Counted from the first letter of the stretch, positions 17,293-26,729 are shown. The stretch is 64,000 nt of DNA from Bradyrhizobium sp. SZCCT0148 (GCF_018129985.1 NZ_JAFCKT010000005.1:186001-250000); one strand, 5' to 3'. Numbers and translations: made by a program. Notes: generated by a model not told the origin, from the sequence alone.

Positions 17293-17742
17293 CTAGTCGT
17301 TGGCCTCGGGCGGCAGGAAGTCGACCTCGTGCAGCGCCGAGATGCGCACGACCTCGGCAGGGTCGGTCAGATTGTGCAGCTGCTCGAACAGCGCCTCCAG
17401 CTTCTGCATCGGCGAGACCCAGAACAGCGCGCGGCACGGCTTGTCGGATTTGTTGAAATAGCCGTGCGGGATGCCGCGCGGCATGCGCACGAGATCGCCG
17501 GCATGAGCCTTGACCCAGACGCCATCGAGCTTGAGGTCGAGTGTGCCTTCCTGCACCAGGATGAACTCGTCCTGGGTCGGATGGATGTGCACCGGCACGA
17601 ACTGGCCGGGATCGCTGTTGGTTTCGAACGCGAAGGTGGAGTCGGTGATGGCCTTGGGGAAATAGACCTGGCCCAGAATATTCCAGCTTTTGCCGCCATA
17701 GCCCGTGCCGTTAGCGGTAATGCCTTTTTCGAGTGCAGTCAT
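17293..17742 (-). CDS. Cupin-domain protein
   Basis: A 149-residue single-domain cupin. The metal-site motif PVHIHPTQDEFILVQEG supplies two His and a Glu, and RGIPHGYFN the third His. Such proteins are small dioxygenases, isomerases or sensors, and the exact role is unknown. It sits upstream of the flavin monooxygenase gene on the same strand and is divergent from an AraC regulator, so a shared oxidative pathway is likely. GGGAG precedes the ATG. Confidence 0.82.
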   Translation of the reverse strand: MTALEKGITANGTGYGGKSWNILGQVYFPKAITDSTFAFETNSDPGQFVPVHIHPTQDEFILVQEGTLDLKLDGVWVKAHAGDLVRMPRGIPHGYFNKSDKPCRALFWVSPMQKLEALFEQLHNLTDPAEVVRISALHEVDFLPPEAND

Positions 17743-17881
17743 CGCATGCTCCCATTGGATTCCGGCGAGGTTGGAGCTTCGGCCAACAAAGGGGCGCCTG
17801 TCTATCCGCTAAACGAATCCGCGAAGCGCCTGCTGCCGTGCAGCATGACGATTTTGCAGATACCGCCCTTTTCGTATGCGG

Positions 17882-17909
17882 GGAATTATTATAGGTTTAA
17901 AATAATTCC
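17882..17909. promoter_or_regulatory. AT-rich inverted repeat, candidate AraC-regulator operator
   Basis: GGAATTAT ... ATAATTCC, 8-bp perfect arms with a 12-base AT-rich spacer, in a GC-rich background. It lies in the 189-base divergent gap between the cupin gene (start 17742) and the AraC regulator gene (start 17932), close to the latter. Confidence 0.5.
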
Positions 17910-17931
17910 GTGACGCGAAGCGTGATCGATA

Positions 17932-18957
17932 ATGTCCGCAGCCGTGCTGGAAATGAGCGCAAGGACGCCGGCGGCTGAACGGCTCGCGGATTTCGCCCGC
18001 GTCACCACTGACGATGTCGACGAGGCGGCCGACCAGATCGGGCGCATCTTCTGCCCACACGATCTCAAGCCTGCAAGGGCGCGTGCGACCGGCTTCTCGG
18101 CCCGGCACAATTGCGCCGCCTTCGACGGCTTCTCGATCAATTACGTCGCCTATGGTGGATCGGTCGGCATCGATCCCGGCTGCCTCGAGCGCTTTTTCCT
18201 GGTGCAAGTCCCGCTCGCGGGCACGGCCTTGATTCGCGCCGGCACGACCAGGCTCGAGGCCGTGCCGGAGCGGACGGCATCGCTGCTGTCGCCGACGATC
18301 CCGACCCGGATGATGTGGCGCGACTGCGCGCAGGCGATCCTGCTGTTCGATCGCCGCATGGTCGAACAGCGCGCAGCCGCGCTGTCGGGCAGGGTGTCAG
18401 GCACGGTCGAGTTCGATCCAGTGATCGATTTGGATACTCCGGCCGGGCGGGCGCTGAAAACCAGCCTCGCCGAGCTGATGCTGCTGGCCGAGCGTCTCGG
18501 TCCTTCCGGACGGCTGTCGGCGGTCGCGATGGCCGATTGGCGGGAGCTGCTGCTCGATCGCCTGCTCAACGGCCAGCGTCATGGCCTGTCGAATGCTATT
18601 CAAACGTTCTCAGGGCGGGCCGAGCGGCTGCCGCGCGCACTCCGCACGGCGCGGGAGCACCTGGCCGACAATGCCGGCGAGCCGCTCGACCTCGCGCAGC
18701 TCGCCTGCGCTTCCGGCATCGGCATCCGTGCGCTGCAGCTCGGCTTCCGCCGTCACTTCGGCCTGTCGATCTCGCAAATGCTGCTGGATATGCGTCTCGC
18801 CGAGCTCCACGCCCGCCTCGGGCAAGGATCGCCCGATGCCTCCATCACCGACATCGCCTTCGACCTCGGCTTTACCCATCTCGGCCGCATGGCTGGCGCC
18901 TATCGCCAAAAATTCGGCGAGACGCCCTCGGCGACGCTGCGTCGACGGATGAGCTAG
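17932..18957 (+). CDS. AraC-family transcriptional regulator
   Basis: A 341-residue regulator. The N-terminal ligand-binding half (about residues 40-210) resembles the AraC-binding-2 domain, with CLERFFLVQVPLAG. The C-terminal double helix-turn-helix (about 235-335) contains ASGIGIRALQLGFRRHFG and IAFDLGFTHLGRMAGAYRQKFG. It is divergent from the cupin/monooxygenase pair and is the obvious candidate to control it. Its stop lies 10 bases from that of the convergent sensor kinase gene. Confidence 0.88.
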   Translation: MSAAVLEMSARTPAAERLADFARVTTDDVDEAADQIGRIFCPHDLKPARARATGFSARHNCAAFDGFSINYVAYGGSVGIDPGCLERFFLVQVPLAGTALIRAGTTRLEAVPERTASLLSPTIPTRMMWRDCAQAILLFDRRMVEQRAAALSGRVSGTVEFDPVIDLDTPAGRALKTSLAELMLLAERLGPSGRLSAVAMADWRELLLDRLLNGQRHGLSNAIQTFSGRAERLPRALRTAREHLADNAGEPLDLAQLACASGIGIRALQLGFRRHFGLSISQMLLDMRLAELHARLGQGSPDASITDIAFDLGFTHLGRMAGAYRQKFGETPSATLRRRMS

Positions 18958-18966
18958 GTGAGAGAG

Positions 18967-20865
18967 CTATTTCCGCGATCGCGTCGCGTCGTCTTCCGCC
19001 GCCTGCCTGCGCAGGAAAGCCTCGACATCGGCCTGCACCGAGTAGGGCGTCGGGATCGCGTCGCCGGCGGAATCGACGGCGGTGTCGAGGCAGCGGCGCA
19101 GCATGCGGGCGAGCTCGGCCTTGCGATAGGGCTTTCTCAAGAGCGGTGCGCCCATCGTGGCGCGGCTTTGCGCGTGCACCGAGTCGTAGGCGTAGCCCGA
19201 GGTGAACAGCACGCGCAGTGACGGCCGCGCCGCCACCATCTGCTCGGCGAGCTCGCGTCCGTTCATGCCGCCGGCCATCACGATGTCGGTGAAGAGCAGG
19301 TCGAACGGCGTGCCTTCGGCCGCAATCGCGAGCGCCTCGGTCGCATTGGCGGCCGGGATAACCTTGTAGCCGAGGCCTTCGAGCTGGACGGTGACGTAGT
19401 GGCGGACGTCGCGGTCGTCCTCGACGCAGAGTACGGTTTCCTTGCCTCCCACGATCTTGCGGTCGTCATAGCCGGTCGGGCGCAGCGCGCTCATCTCCGC
19501 CTTCGGCAAATAGAGCGTGAAGACCGTGCCACGGCCTTCCTCGGAGGCGACCTTGAGGCCGCCGCCGGACTGCTTGACGAAGCCGAACACCATGCTGAGC
19601 CCGAGACCGGTGCCCTTGCCGACCTCCTTCGTCGAGAAGAACGGATCGAAGATCCGCTCCAGGATGGCCTGGGGAATGCCGCTGCCGCTATCGGCGATCT
19701 CGATCTCGACATAGTCGCCGGCGTAGCCGGCGCCGACCGCAATTGCCTCGCGCACGCCGAATACGACATTGCGCGCCGTCAGCGTCAGTCTGCCGCCGTC
19801 CAGCATGGCGTCGCGGGCGTTGATGGCGAGGTTGAGCAGTGCCGAACTCAGCTGGCCGCGGTCGGCATAGGCGAGCCAGACGTTGCGGTCGAGACGGGTG
19901 ACGATCTCGATCTTCTTGTCGAAGGTCGCCAGCAGAAGCTTGGCGAGTTCTTCGAGCAGTTGGTTGACGTCGATCTCGCCCGGCTGCAGCGCCTGTTTGC
20001 GGGCAAACGACAACAGGCTCGACGTGAGCGCAGCGCCGCGATCTGCGGCCTCGCTGATCAGCTTGGTGATGGTCGCAAGCGGCGGGTTGTCCCTGACGGC
20101 GTCGGCGAGAATCTCGATCGTGCCGGTGATCACGGTGAGCATGTTGTTGAATTCGTGCGCAATGCCGCCGGTGAGCTGTCCGACCGCTTCCATCTTCTGG
20201 GACTGCACCAGCTGCTCCTCGGCCGCGCGCTTCCGGGTGATGTCCCTGACGAAGGTGTTGACGATGACGCGTCCGCCCAGCCGCAACACCGTGCTGGAAG
20301 CCTCGGCCAGGATCTGGTCGCCGTTCCTGTGGACCAGGTTGAGCTCGAAGCGCAGGCCGGAAGGTGTGTCCGACAATTCCGGAATTAGCCGCGCCATGCG
20401 TTGCCTGAAGCCGGCGCGCAGCGGCTTGGCGACGATGAGATCGACGACGTCAGCGCCGAGCGCCTCCTGGCGCGTCCATCCGGTCAGGGCTTCGGCCTGA
20501 AAACTCCACTCAAGCACAGCGCCGCTGTCGTCGATCTGGATGAAGGCATCGAGCGCGGTCTTGACGACGGCTTGCATCATCTGCGCGCCGTCGCTGCGGG
20601 CCTGCGACAGCTCGGCCGATTGGGTCGCGGCGCGCTTGTCCTCTGACGCCTCAATCGCGCGTGTGCAGAGCCGCGCGAGCACGACGGCAACGGCGGCGCT
20701 TGCGATGAGGGCCGCGACCTGAGCATTGCCGAACCCGGGTCCGGGCACGGCATAGGAGGCGAGGATGGCCGCTGCGGTCACGACGACCTGTGCAGCCATC
20801 GCGAGTGTCAGAAGCCCCCTGGGTCTCATGGTCTCCCACCAACGACGTCCGGTACGGACTCCCAT
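18967..20865 (-). CDS. Hybrid sensor histidine kinase with PAS domain and receiver
   Basis: A 632-residue membrane sensor. Two membrane helices (about 17-40 and 47-66) frame a very short external loop. A PAS domain (about 95-210), the HisKA dimerisation domain with phospho-accepting His237 in GGIAHEFNN, a HATPase domain with GSGIP and KGTGLGLSM, and a C-terminal receiver with Asp527 in LLFTDIVMAGG follow. It is an orphan: no separate response regulator is nearby, so its output partner is unknown. Another possible start is ATG 20829, which has GGGAG close upstream. Confidence 0.88.
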   Translation of the reverse strand: MGVRTGRRWWETMRPRGLLTLAMAAQVVVTAAAILASYAVPGPGFGNAQVAALIASAAVAVVLARLCTRAIEASEDKRAATQSAELSQARSDGAQMMQAVVKTALDAFIQIDDSGAVLEWSFQAEALTGWTRQEALGADVVDLIVAKPLRAGFRQRMARLIPELSDTPSGLRFELNLVHRNGDQILAEASSTVLRLGGRVIVNTFVRDITRKRAAEEQLVQSQKMEAVGQLTGGIAHEFNNMLTVITGTIEILADAVRDNPPLATITKLISEAADRGAALTSSLLSFARKQALQPGEIDVNQLLEELAKLLLATFDKKIEIVTRLDRNVWLAYADRGQLSSALLNLAINARDAMLDGGRLTLTARNVVFGVREAIAVGAGYAGDYVEIEIADSGSGIPQAILERIFDPFFSTKEVGKGTGLGLSMVFGFVKQSGGGLKVASEEGRGTVFTLYLPKAEMSALRPTGYDDRKIVGGKETVLCVEDDRDVRHYVTVQLEGLGYKVIPAANATEALAIAAEGTPFDLLFTDIVMAGGMNGRELAEQMVAARPSLRVLFTSGYAYDSVHAQSRATMGAPLLRKPYRKAELARMLRRCLDTAVDSAGDAIPTPYSVQADVEAFLRRQAAEDDATRSRK

Positions 20866-20958
20866 GTCCGCCCGGCGGATGACTCCGGCCTCACGTGAGC
20901 TACAGATTCAATGAGGCGGCGTCGAGGGCAATTTCCGACGGTACCGGGTGGCAGCGCT

Positions 20959-21591
20959 TCAACCTGCGGGCGGGCTGGTCTGGCGCAGCGTCGTCACCCA
21001 GATCACGCGCGCCGTCTGCTGGGTCGGGTTGTCGAACATGTGCGGCACGGTGCTCGGAAAGCGGAAACTGTCGCCGGCTTCCAGCACATGGGCCTGGTTG
21101 TCGAGCCACAGCCGCAGGCTGCCCGACAAAATGTAGCCGGCCTTCTCGCCGGTGTGCTGCAGGAAGTCGGTGCCGGACGAGGCGCCGGGATTGAGCGTGA
21201 GCTCGTAGAGCTCGAGCTGGCCCTTGCCTTCCGGCGTTAGCGCTTCCTTGACGACGCCGCTGGCAGTGAGGCGCAGCAGCCGCCTGGCGTTCTTGCGCAC
21301 GATATAGCGCTGCACGTCGGCGGGATCGCTGGTCTCGAAGAAGTACGAGATGGGAACATCGAGCGCGATGCTGAGCAGGCGCAGCGTCCGTATCGACGGC
21401 ATGGCGCGCGCGCGTTCGAGCTGACTGATCATGCCGGTGGACAGGCCGGTCTTGTTGGCGACGTCCTGGATGGAGAAGCCGGCGCGCTGGCGCAGCAGCC
21501 GCACGGTTTCGCCAAGGCGCTGGTCGACCGCATCGTCCGGCTCGATCGTCGGGGCGTCTTTCGGACTATTCGTGTCGCCGCGACCATCCAT
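20959..21591 (-). CDS. XRE-family regulator with C-terminal cupin (PuuR-like)
   Basis: About 210 residues. A helix-turn-helix (about residues 22-80) includes LLRQRAGFSIQDVANKTGLS, and a C-terminal cupin sensor (about 130-205) includes HTGEKAGYILSGSLRL. Proteins of this layout control amine and amino-acid-derivative catabolism. The gene is divergent from the ABC/oxidase operon that starts at 21809, so it most likely regulates it. ATG 21591 is chosen because GGGAGAG stands at good spacing; an upstream ATG at 21627 is in frame but has no such site. Confidence 0.86.
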   Translation of the reverse strand: MDGRGDTNSPKDAPTIEPDDAVDQRLGETVRLLRQRAGFSIQDVANKTGLSTGMISQLERARAMPSIRTLRLLSIALDVPISYFFETSDPADVQRYIVRKNARRLLRLTASGVVKEALTPEGKGQLELYELTLNPGASSGTDFLQHTGEKAGYILSGSLRLWLDNQAHVLEAGDSFRFPSTVPHMFDNPTQQTARVIWVTTLRQTSPPAG

Positions 21592-21643
21592 GTCGCTCTC
21601 CCATGCATCATCTTGAGCCCAAGCCATGATCGGGCCGGACTTC

Positions 21644-21709
21644 AGTCAAAGTGAAAAGGTCGCGCATACTAGCAATGCGATTGACAGCTGTATTTAGTCA
21701 TGGTGAAAT
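21644..21709. promoter_or_regulatory. Pair of direct repeats, candidate operator of the XRE-cupin regulator
   Basis: TTCAGTCAAAGTGAAAA (core from 21644) and TTTAGTCATGGTGAAAT (core from 21696) match at 13 of 17 positions. They are 52 bases apart, close to five helical turns. They lie between the divergent regulator gene and ABC operon. A TTGACA (21681-21686) followed after 17 bases by TGAAAT may be the operon promoter, overlapping the second copy. Confidence 0.5.
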
Positions 21710-21808
21710 TTTATCTGAAAAAGTTAGAAGCACTAAAGCCCACTCCTGTCCCTTGCCGGGGTCTCGGGGCGCGGGAGACGGTGCCGCGTGCGGGAACGGA
21801 GACTGGTC

Positions 21809-23497
21809 ATGGCAGACAGCACCGGCACATTCCGCGGTGGCGGATCGCACTTCGGCATTCCAAATCGCCGGCAGATCCTTCAGCTCGGCGCCGGCGCCGC
21901 AGCAGGATGGACGCTTTCAGGCAGTGCCTTTGCCCAGACCGAACGTCCAACCAATCCGCCGGACAAGCCGCGCGGGCAGGTGATTGCGGCGCTGTCGCAG
22001 GAGCCGACCGTCTTTCATCCCTTGATGCCAGGCATCGAGGTCGACCAAGGCATCTGGTGGCAGGTGTTTTCGCCGCTCTGGTACATCGAGCCCGACGGCA
22101 AGTTCGTCCCCGACCTCGCGCGAGAAGTCCCGACCATCGAGAATGGCGGACTTTCGGCTGACGGCCTGACCTGGAAGATCAAGCTGCGCAGCGACGTGAA
22201 GTGGCACGACGGCACGCCGTTCACGGCCGAGGACGTCAAGTTCTCGCTCGATCTGATCAACAATCCCGATTTCCGCGTGCGCAACCGCGTCGGCCATAGC
22301 CTCGTCAAGGACATCAAGGTGGTCGCACCCGACGAGATCCACTGGCGCATGGAAGCTCCCTATTCGCCCTACATGTCGATCCTGTCGCTCACTTTCATCG
22401 TGCCGAAACACATCCTGGAGAAGGTGACCGATCCGAATGCCTCGCCGTTTCACAACGCACCGGTTGGCACCGGTCCATTCCGCTGGGCCGAGCGCGTGCC
22501 CGGCGACCACATTCAGTTGAATGCCCATGCCGGCTATCACGGCAAGGGACCTTACGTCGAACGCGTGGTGTTCAAATACATTCCTGATCTCACCGTGCTC
22601 TACACCCAGTTCCGCACCGGTCAGGTCGACTACACCGGCCTGCAAGGCATCCTGCCGAACTTCGTGCAGGAAGCGAAGACGCTGAAGGGCCGCAAGATTT
22701 TCGTCTCGTCGACCTCCTCGGTGGAGCACATCGCGCCCAATCTGGAGTTCGGCCCGTTCGCCGATCGCAGCGTGCGCGAGGCGCTGTATCTCGCCATCAA
22801 CAAGCAGGCGATCATCGACGCGCTGAATTACGGCCTGCCGACGCAGACCGAGAGTTTCGTGCCGCAGCAGGCCTGGTCGTTCCAGCAGGGGTTGCCGCAA
22901 CACAAATACGATCCCGCCAAGGCCAACGCGCTGCTCGATGCTGCGGGGTGGACGCGTGGCTCCGGCGGCGTGCGCGAGAAAGGCGGCGTCAAGCTCGAAT
23001 TCACCAATTCGACCACGTCAGGTAATGCGGTGCGCGAGCAGACCCAGCAGCTCCTGGTGCAGGACTGGCGCGCGATCGGCGCCGCGATGCGCGTCAACAA
23101 CATGCCGGCCGCAGTGATCTGGGGCGACTTCTGGCAGCAGTCGAAGTTCAACTCAGTGATCGTGGGTGTGAACTTCATGCTGGGCAGTGATCCCGATGTG
23201 ACGCCGCGCTTCGGCTCCGGCGCGATTCCCGCCAAGGGCGGCCGCGGCTATAACACCTATCAGTATAAGAGCCCCGAGGCCGATCGCCTGCTGGCCGAAG
23301 GCGCCAGGCAGTTCGATATCGCGCAGCGCAAGATCATCTATGGCGACCTGCAGAAGCTGATCCGCAACGACCTTGCGATCCTGCCGCTGTTCCAGGGCTT
23401 TATTGCCGAGGGCGTGAAGGAGGGGCTGCAGGGCTTCCGGCCCAACATCAACACCTCCAGCAATTGCTGGAACATCCGCGAATGGTACTGGGCCTGA
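21809..23497 (+). CDS. Peptide/opine-type ABC transporter substrate-binding protein
   Basis: About 562 residues, family 5 (DppA/OppA-like) periplasmic binding protein. The N-terminus has RRQILQLGAGAAAGWTL, a Tat-like twin-arginine signal, ending at SAFAQ. Family features include KWHDGTPFTAEDVKFSLDLI and GTGPFRW. It is the first gene of a transport and catabolism operon continuing to 29708. ATG 21809 follows a GGGAACGGAG site; the frame is open slightly upstream. The ligand is unknown; the attached oxidase gene suggests an amino-acid derivative. Confidence 0.9.
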   Translation: MADSTGTFRGGGSHFGIPNRRQILQLGAGAAAGWTLSGSAFAQTERPTNPPDKPRGQVIAALSQEPTVFHPLMPGIEVDQGIWWQVFSPLWYIEPDGKFVPDLAREVPTIENGGLSADGLTWKIKLRSDVKWHDGTPFTAEDVKFSLDLINNPDFRVRNRVGHSLVKDIKVVAPDEIHWRMEAPYSPYMSILSLTFIVPKHILEKVTDPNASPFHNAPVGTGPFRWAERVPGDHIQLNAHAGYHGKGPYVERVVFKYIPDLTVLYTQFRTGQVDYTGLQGILPNFVQEAKTLKGRKIFVSSTSSVEHIAPNLEFGPFADRSVREALYLAINKQAIIDALNYGLPTQTESFVPQQAWSFQQGLPQHKYDPAKANALLDAAGWTRGSGGVREKGGVKLEFTNSTTSGNAVREQTQQLLVQDWRAIGAAMRVNNMPAAVIWGDFWQQSKFNSVIVGVNFMLGSDPDVTPRFGSGAIPAKGGRGYNTYQYKSPEADRLLAEGARQFDIAQRKIIYGDLQKLIRNDLAILPLFQGFIAEGVKEGLQGFRPNINTSSNCWNIREWYWA

Positions 23498-23524
23498 TGC
23501 ACAGGGTTTGCTGGGCAGCCTGAG

Positions 23525-24475
23525 ATGGCCCGATACGTCGTCAACCGCCTGGCACAGGCGATCATGCTGCTGGTGATCGTCTCCGCGATCGGCTTCGCCA
23601 TCCTGCATCTTGCGCCGGGCGGGCCGCTGTCGCAATTCGCGGCCTCCGCGCAGATGACGCAGGAAGATCTCGACCGCGTCACCAAACAGCTCGGGCTGGA
23701 TCGGCCGCTGCCGGTCCAGTATCTCGACTGGTTCGGTCGCATGTTGAAGGGCGATTGGGGCAAGTCCTATCGCGACGGCGAGGCGGTGCTGGCGGTGATC
23801 TCCTCGCATCTGGGCGCCACGCTCGAACTGATGGCGACGGCGACGATCATCGCGGTGCTGCTCGGATGCTGGATCGGCATCCTCGGCGCGCTCAAGCGAT
23901 ACTCGCTGTTCGACACGCTCGCGACCGTCGGCGCGATGATCGCGCTGTCGATCCCGACCTTCTGGTTCGGCCTCGTCACCATCTACGTGTTCTCGGTCAA
24001 GCTCGGCTGGCTGCCGGCCGGCAACCGTCAGACCGTCGGCGACGGCTCCTTCCTCGACCTGCTGCATCATCTGATCGCGCCGGCGATGGTGTTGGCGCTG
24101 GTCGAGACCGCGATGTGGGGGCGCTTCATGCGGTCCTCGATGCTCGAGGTCATCAACCAAGACTACATCCGCACCGCGCGTGCCAAGGGCATACCGGAAT
24201 GGCGTATCCTCACCGTGCACGCGTTGCGTAACGCGCTGCTGCCGATGATTACCGTGGCGGGCCTGCAGTTTCCGACGCTGCTCGGCGGCGCGCTGGTGGC
24301 CGAGACCGTGTTCACCTGGCCCGGCATGGGGCGGCTGTTCCTCGATTCCATCGGCTATCGCGACTATCCCGTGGTGATGGGCATCCTGATGTTCTCGGCG
24401 ACGATGGTGCTGATCGGCTCGCTGCTCGCCGACATCCTCTATGCGGTCGTCGATCCGCGCATCCGGGTGGGCTAG
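23525..24475 (+). CDS. ABC transporter permease, DppB type
   Basis: A 316-residue inner-membrane permease with six helices, the N-terminal VVNRLAQAIMLL helix, an HLAPGGP segment as in DppB, and the EAA-loop region RTARAKGIPEWRILTVHALRNALLP that contacts the ATPase. It ends with the typical DPRIRVG tail. Second gene of the operon, 27 bases after the binding protein and 3 bases before the next permease. Confidence 0.92.
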   Translation: MARYVVNRLAQAIMLLVIVSAIGFAILHLAPGGPLSQFAASAQMTQEDLDRVTKQLGLDRPLPVQYLDWFGRMLKGDWGKSYRDGEAVLAVISSHLGATLELMATATIIAVLLGCWIGILGALKRYSLFDTLATVGAMIALSIPTFWFGLVTIYVFSVKLGWLPAGNRQTVGDGSFLDLLHHLIAPAMVLALVETAMWGRFMRSSMLEVINQDYIRTARAKGIPEWRILTVHALRNALLPMITVAGLQFPTLLGGALVAETVFTWPGMGRLFLDSIGYRDYPVVMGILMFSATMVLIGSLLADILYAVVDPRIRVG

Positions 24476-24478
24476 GCG

Positions 24479-25354
24479 ATGGCGACCGCAACGCTCTCCA
24501 CCGTCCAGCTCGCGCCCGGCCAGGCCGCATGGCGGCGCTTCCGCCGACACCGTCTGGCGCTTGCCGGCGCCGTGATCATTCTGGTGCTGGTGCTCGGTTC
24601 GGCGTTCGGGCCTTATCTGCTGCCGTTCGACGACACCTACATCGACATCATGAAGCGGTTCGCGCCGCCGCTCTCCGGCGCGCACATCCTCGGCACCGAC
24701 GAGCTCGGCCGCGACGTGCTGGCGCGGCTGATGATGGGTGGACGCGTCTCGCTTTCGATCGGCATCGTCGCGATGGTGATGGCGATGGCTGTCGGCATCG
24801 TCGTCGGCGCCTTCGCCGGCTTCTATGGCGGCGTGGTCGGCGCGGTGCTGATGCGGCTCGTCGATGCGGTGCTGTGCTTCCCGACCATCTTCCTGCTGCT
24901 GGCGCTGGCGGCGCTCACCGAGCCCGGCCTCGTCACCACCACCGTGCTGATCGCGGCGACGGCCTGGATGGCCGTGGCCCGCGTCGTCGAGGCCCAGGTC
25001 CGTTCGCTGCGCGAGCGTGAATTCGCCGTTGCCGCGCTTGCCTTCGGCTCGTCGAACCTGCGCATCATGTTCCGCGAACTGGTGCCCAACGCGATCGCGC
25101 CGATCGTGGTCGCGGCGACGCTGAACGTGGCGAAAGCGATCCTGCTGGAATCCTACGTGAGCTATCTCGGCTACGGCATCCAGCCGCCGGCGGCGAGCTG
25201 GGGCAACATGCTCAACAACGCGCAGATCTATCTCACCAGCGCGCCGTGGCTCGCGATTGCGCCGGGTCTCGCCATCACGCTGGCCGTGACCAGCTTCAAC
25301 TTCCTCGGGGACGGGCTGCGTGACGCGCTCGATCCGCGCATGAACATCCCGTGA
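24479..25354 (+). CDS. ABC transporter permease, DppC type
   Basis: A 291-residue permease partner of the preceding gene. It has the family's N-terminal helix plus extracytoplasmic loop with GTDELGRDVLARLMMGGRVSL, and the EAA loop AVAALAFGSSNLRIMFRELVPN. The C-terminus GDGLRDALDPR is typical. Start is 3 bases after the previous stop, so the two permeases are translationally linked. Confidence 0.92.
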   Translation: MATATLSTVQLAPGQAAWRRFRRHRLALAGAVIILVLVLGSAFGPYLLPFDDTYIDIMKRFAPPLSGAHILGTDELGRDVLARLMMGGRVSLSIGIVAMVMAMAVGIVVGAFAGFYGGVVGAVLMRLVDAVLCFPTIFLLLALAALTEPGLVTTTVLIAATAWMAVARVVEAQVRSLREREFAVAALAFGSSNLRIMFRELVPNAIAPIVVAATLNVAKAILLESYVSYLGYGIQPPAASWGNMLNNAQIYLTSAPWLAIAPGLAITLAVTSFNFLGDGLRDALDPRMNIP

Positions 25355-25393
25355 CGGCAACAATTCAATCGAACCGACCTCCAGGAGTGCTTC

Positions 25394-26722
25394 ATGTCCC
25401 CGCCACTCAACCGCATCAACAGCGATGAACGCCTGCCCGCACAGGTGGATGTCGTCGTCATCGGCGGCGGCGTGATCGGCGTCTCCGCGGCCTATCATCT
25501 GGCGAAAAAGAGCCTTTCGGTCGCATTGGTCGAGAAGGGCCATGTCGGCGGCGAGCAGTCGAGCCGCAATTGGGGCTGGTGCCGTCAGCAGGGCCGCGCG
25601 CGAGAGGAGATTCCGCTGGCCCGCGAGGCGCTGCGGCTGTGGGAAGATATGCAGAACGACGCCGGCGTCGATGCCGGCTTCCGCCGCACCGGCGTGTTGT
25701 TTCTGACCAAGAACAAGGATGAGCTTGCAAGCTGGGAGCGCTGGGCCGCGGTCGCCCGCGAGATGCAGGTCCACTCGACCGTGCTGACGCCTGCCGAGGT
25801 CGCCGAGCGCATGCCGGGCAATACCGACGCATGGGTCGGGGGGCTGCACACGCCGAGCGACGGCCGCGCCGAACCGTCGATGGCGGTGCCCGCGCTCGCC
25901 ACCGCCGCGCGAAAGCACGGCGTCACCATCCACCAGGCCTGCGCCGCGCGCGGGCTGGAGACGACGGGCGGGAAGGTCAGCGCCGTCGTCACCGAGAAGG
26001 GCACCATCCGCACGCAATCCGTGCTGTTGTCAGGCGGCGCGTGGTCGTCGCTGTTCTGCCGGCGTCACGGCATCGAGCTGCCGATCGGCCTCGTCAACGC
26101 CACCGCGTGCCGCACCACGCCGGGACCGGAGATCACCTCGGGTGCGCTCGGCACCGATTTCTACTGCATCCGCCGCCGCCTCGACGGCGGCTTTACGTTG
26201 GCGCTGCGCAACCGCGGCACGGTCGAGCTGTCGCCCGATCTGTTCCGTTACGCGCGCACCTTCTGGCCGACCTATCTGCATCGCAAGAACGGGCTGAAGC
26301 TGTCGCTCGGCAAGTCCTTCCTCGACCAGATCATGCGCGGCACCAGCTGGAATTTCGACAAGCCGTCGCCGTTCGAGACCGAGCGCGTGCGCGATCCCGC
26401 GCCCGACATGTCGCTGGTCAACGCCGCGCTGGCGTCGCTGATCAAGGCCAATCCGGAATTGAAGGACATCGAGATCGCGGAAGCCTGGGGCGGCACCATC
26501 GACTGTACGCCCGACACGATCCCGGTGATCTCGCCGGTCGACGCGCTGCCCGGCTTCTTCCTCGCCACCGGCTTCTCCGGCCACGGCTTTGGCATCGGCC
26601 CCGCCGCCGGCAAGCTTGCTGCCGACATCGTCACCGGCGCGACGCCGCTGGTCGATCCCGAGCCCTACAGCCACAAGCGCATGATCGACGGCCGGCGGCT
26701 CGCGCCGGTCAGTCCGTTCTGA
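25394..26722 (+). CDS. FAD-dependent amino-acid/amine oxidoreductase (DAO family)
   Basis: A 442-residue D-amino-acid-oxidase-like flavoenzyme. The FAD motif VVIGGGVIGVSAAYHL is at residues 17-32, followed by EQSSRNWGWCRQQGR, and the C-terminal FAD closure ATGFSGHGFGIGPAAGKLAAD. It should oxidise the C-N bond of an imported N-substituted or D-amino acid to a keto acid or aldehyde. Lying between permease and ATPase genes, it is very likely co-expressed with transport. CCAGGAG precedes the start. Substrate not determinable. Confidence 0.88.
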   Translation: MSPPLNRINSDERLPAQVDVVVIGGGVIGVSAAYHLAKKSLSVALVEKGHVGGEQSSRNWGWCRQQGRAREEIPLAREALRLWEDMQNDAGVDAGFRRTGVLFLTKNKDELASWERWAAVAREMQVHSTVLTPAEVAERMPGNTDAWVGGLHTPSDGRAEPSMAVPALATAARKHGVTIHQACAARGLETTGGKVSAVVTEKGTIRTQSVLLSGGAWSSLFCRRHGIELPIGLVNATACRTTPGPEITSGALGTDFYCIRRRLDGGFTLALRNRGTVELSPDLFRYARTFWPTYLHRKNGLKLSLGKSFLDQIMRGTSWNFDKPSPFETERVRDPAPDMSLVNAALASLIKANPELKDIEIAEAWGGTIDCTPDTIPVISPVDALPGFFLATGFSGHGFGIGPAAGKLAADIVTGATPLVDPEPYSHKRMIDGRRLAPVSPF

Positions 26723-26729
26723 GGGCCGC

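Noticed and set aside
15656..17437. A 593-codon minus-strand frame overlapping the flavin monooxygenase gene
   Set aside because: Out of frame with the monooxygenase, which has clear FAD motifs; its product is Arg/Ala-rich with no domain.
23153..26017. A very long open frame (954 codons) on the minus strand opposite the ABC permease and oxidase genes
   Set aside because: It lies antisense to clearly recognisable genes, its translation is rich in R, H, D and Q without any domain, and high GC keeps stop codons rare in this frame.
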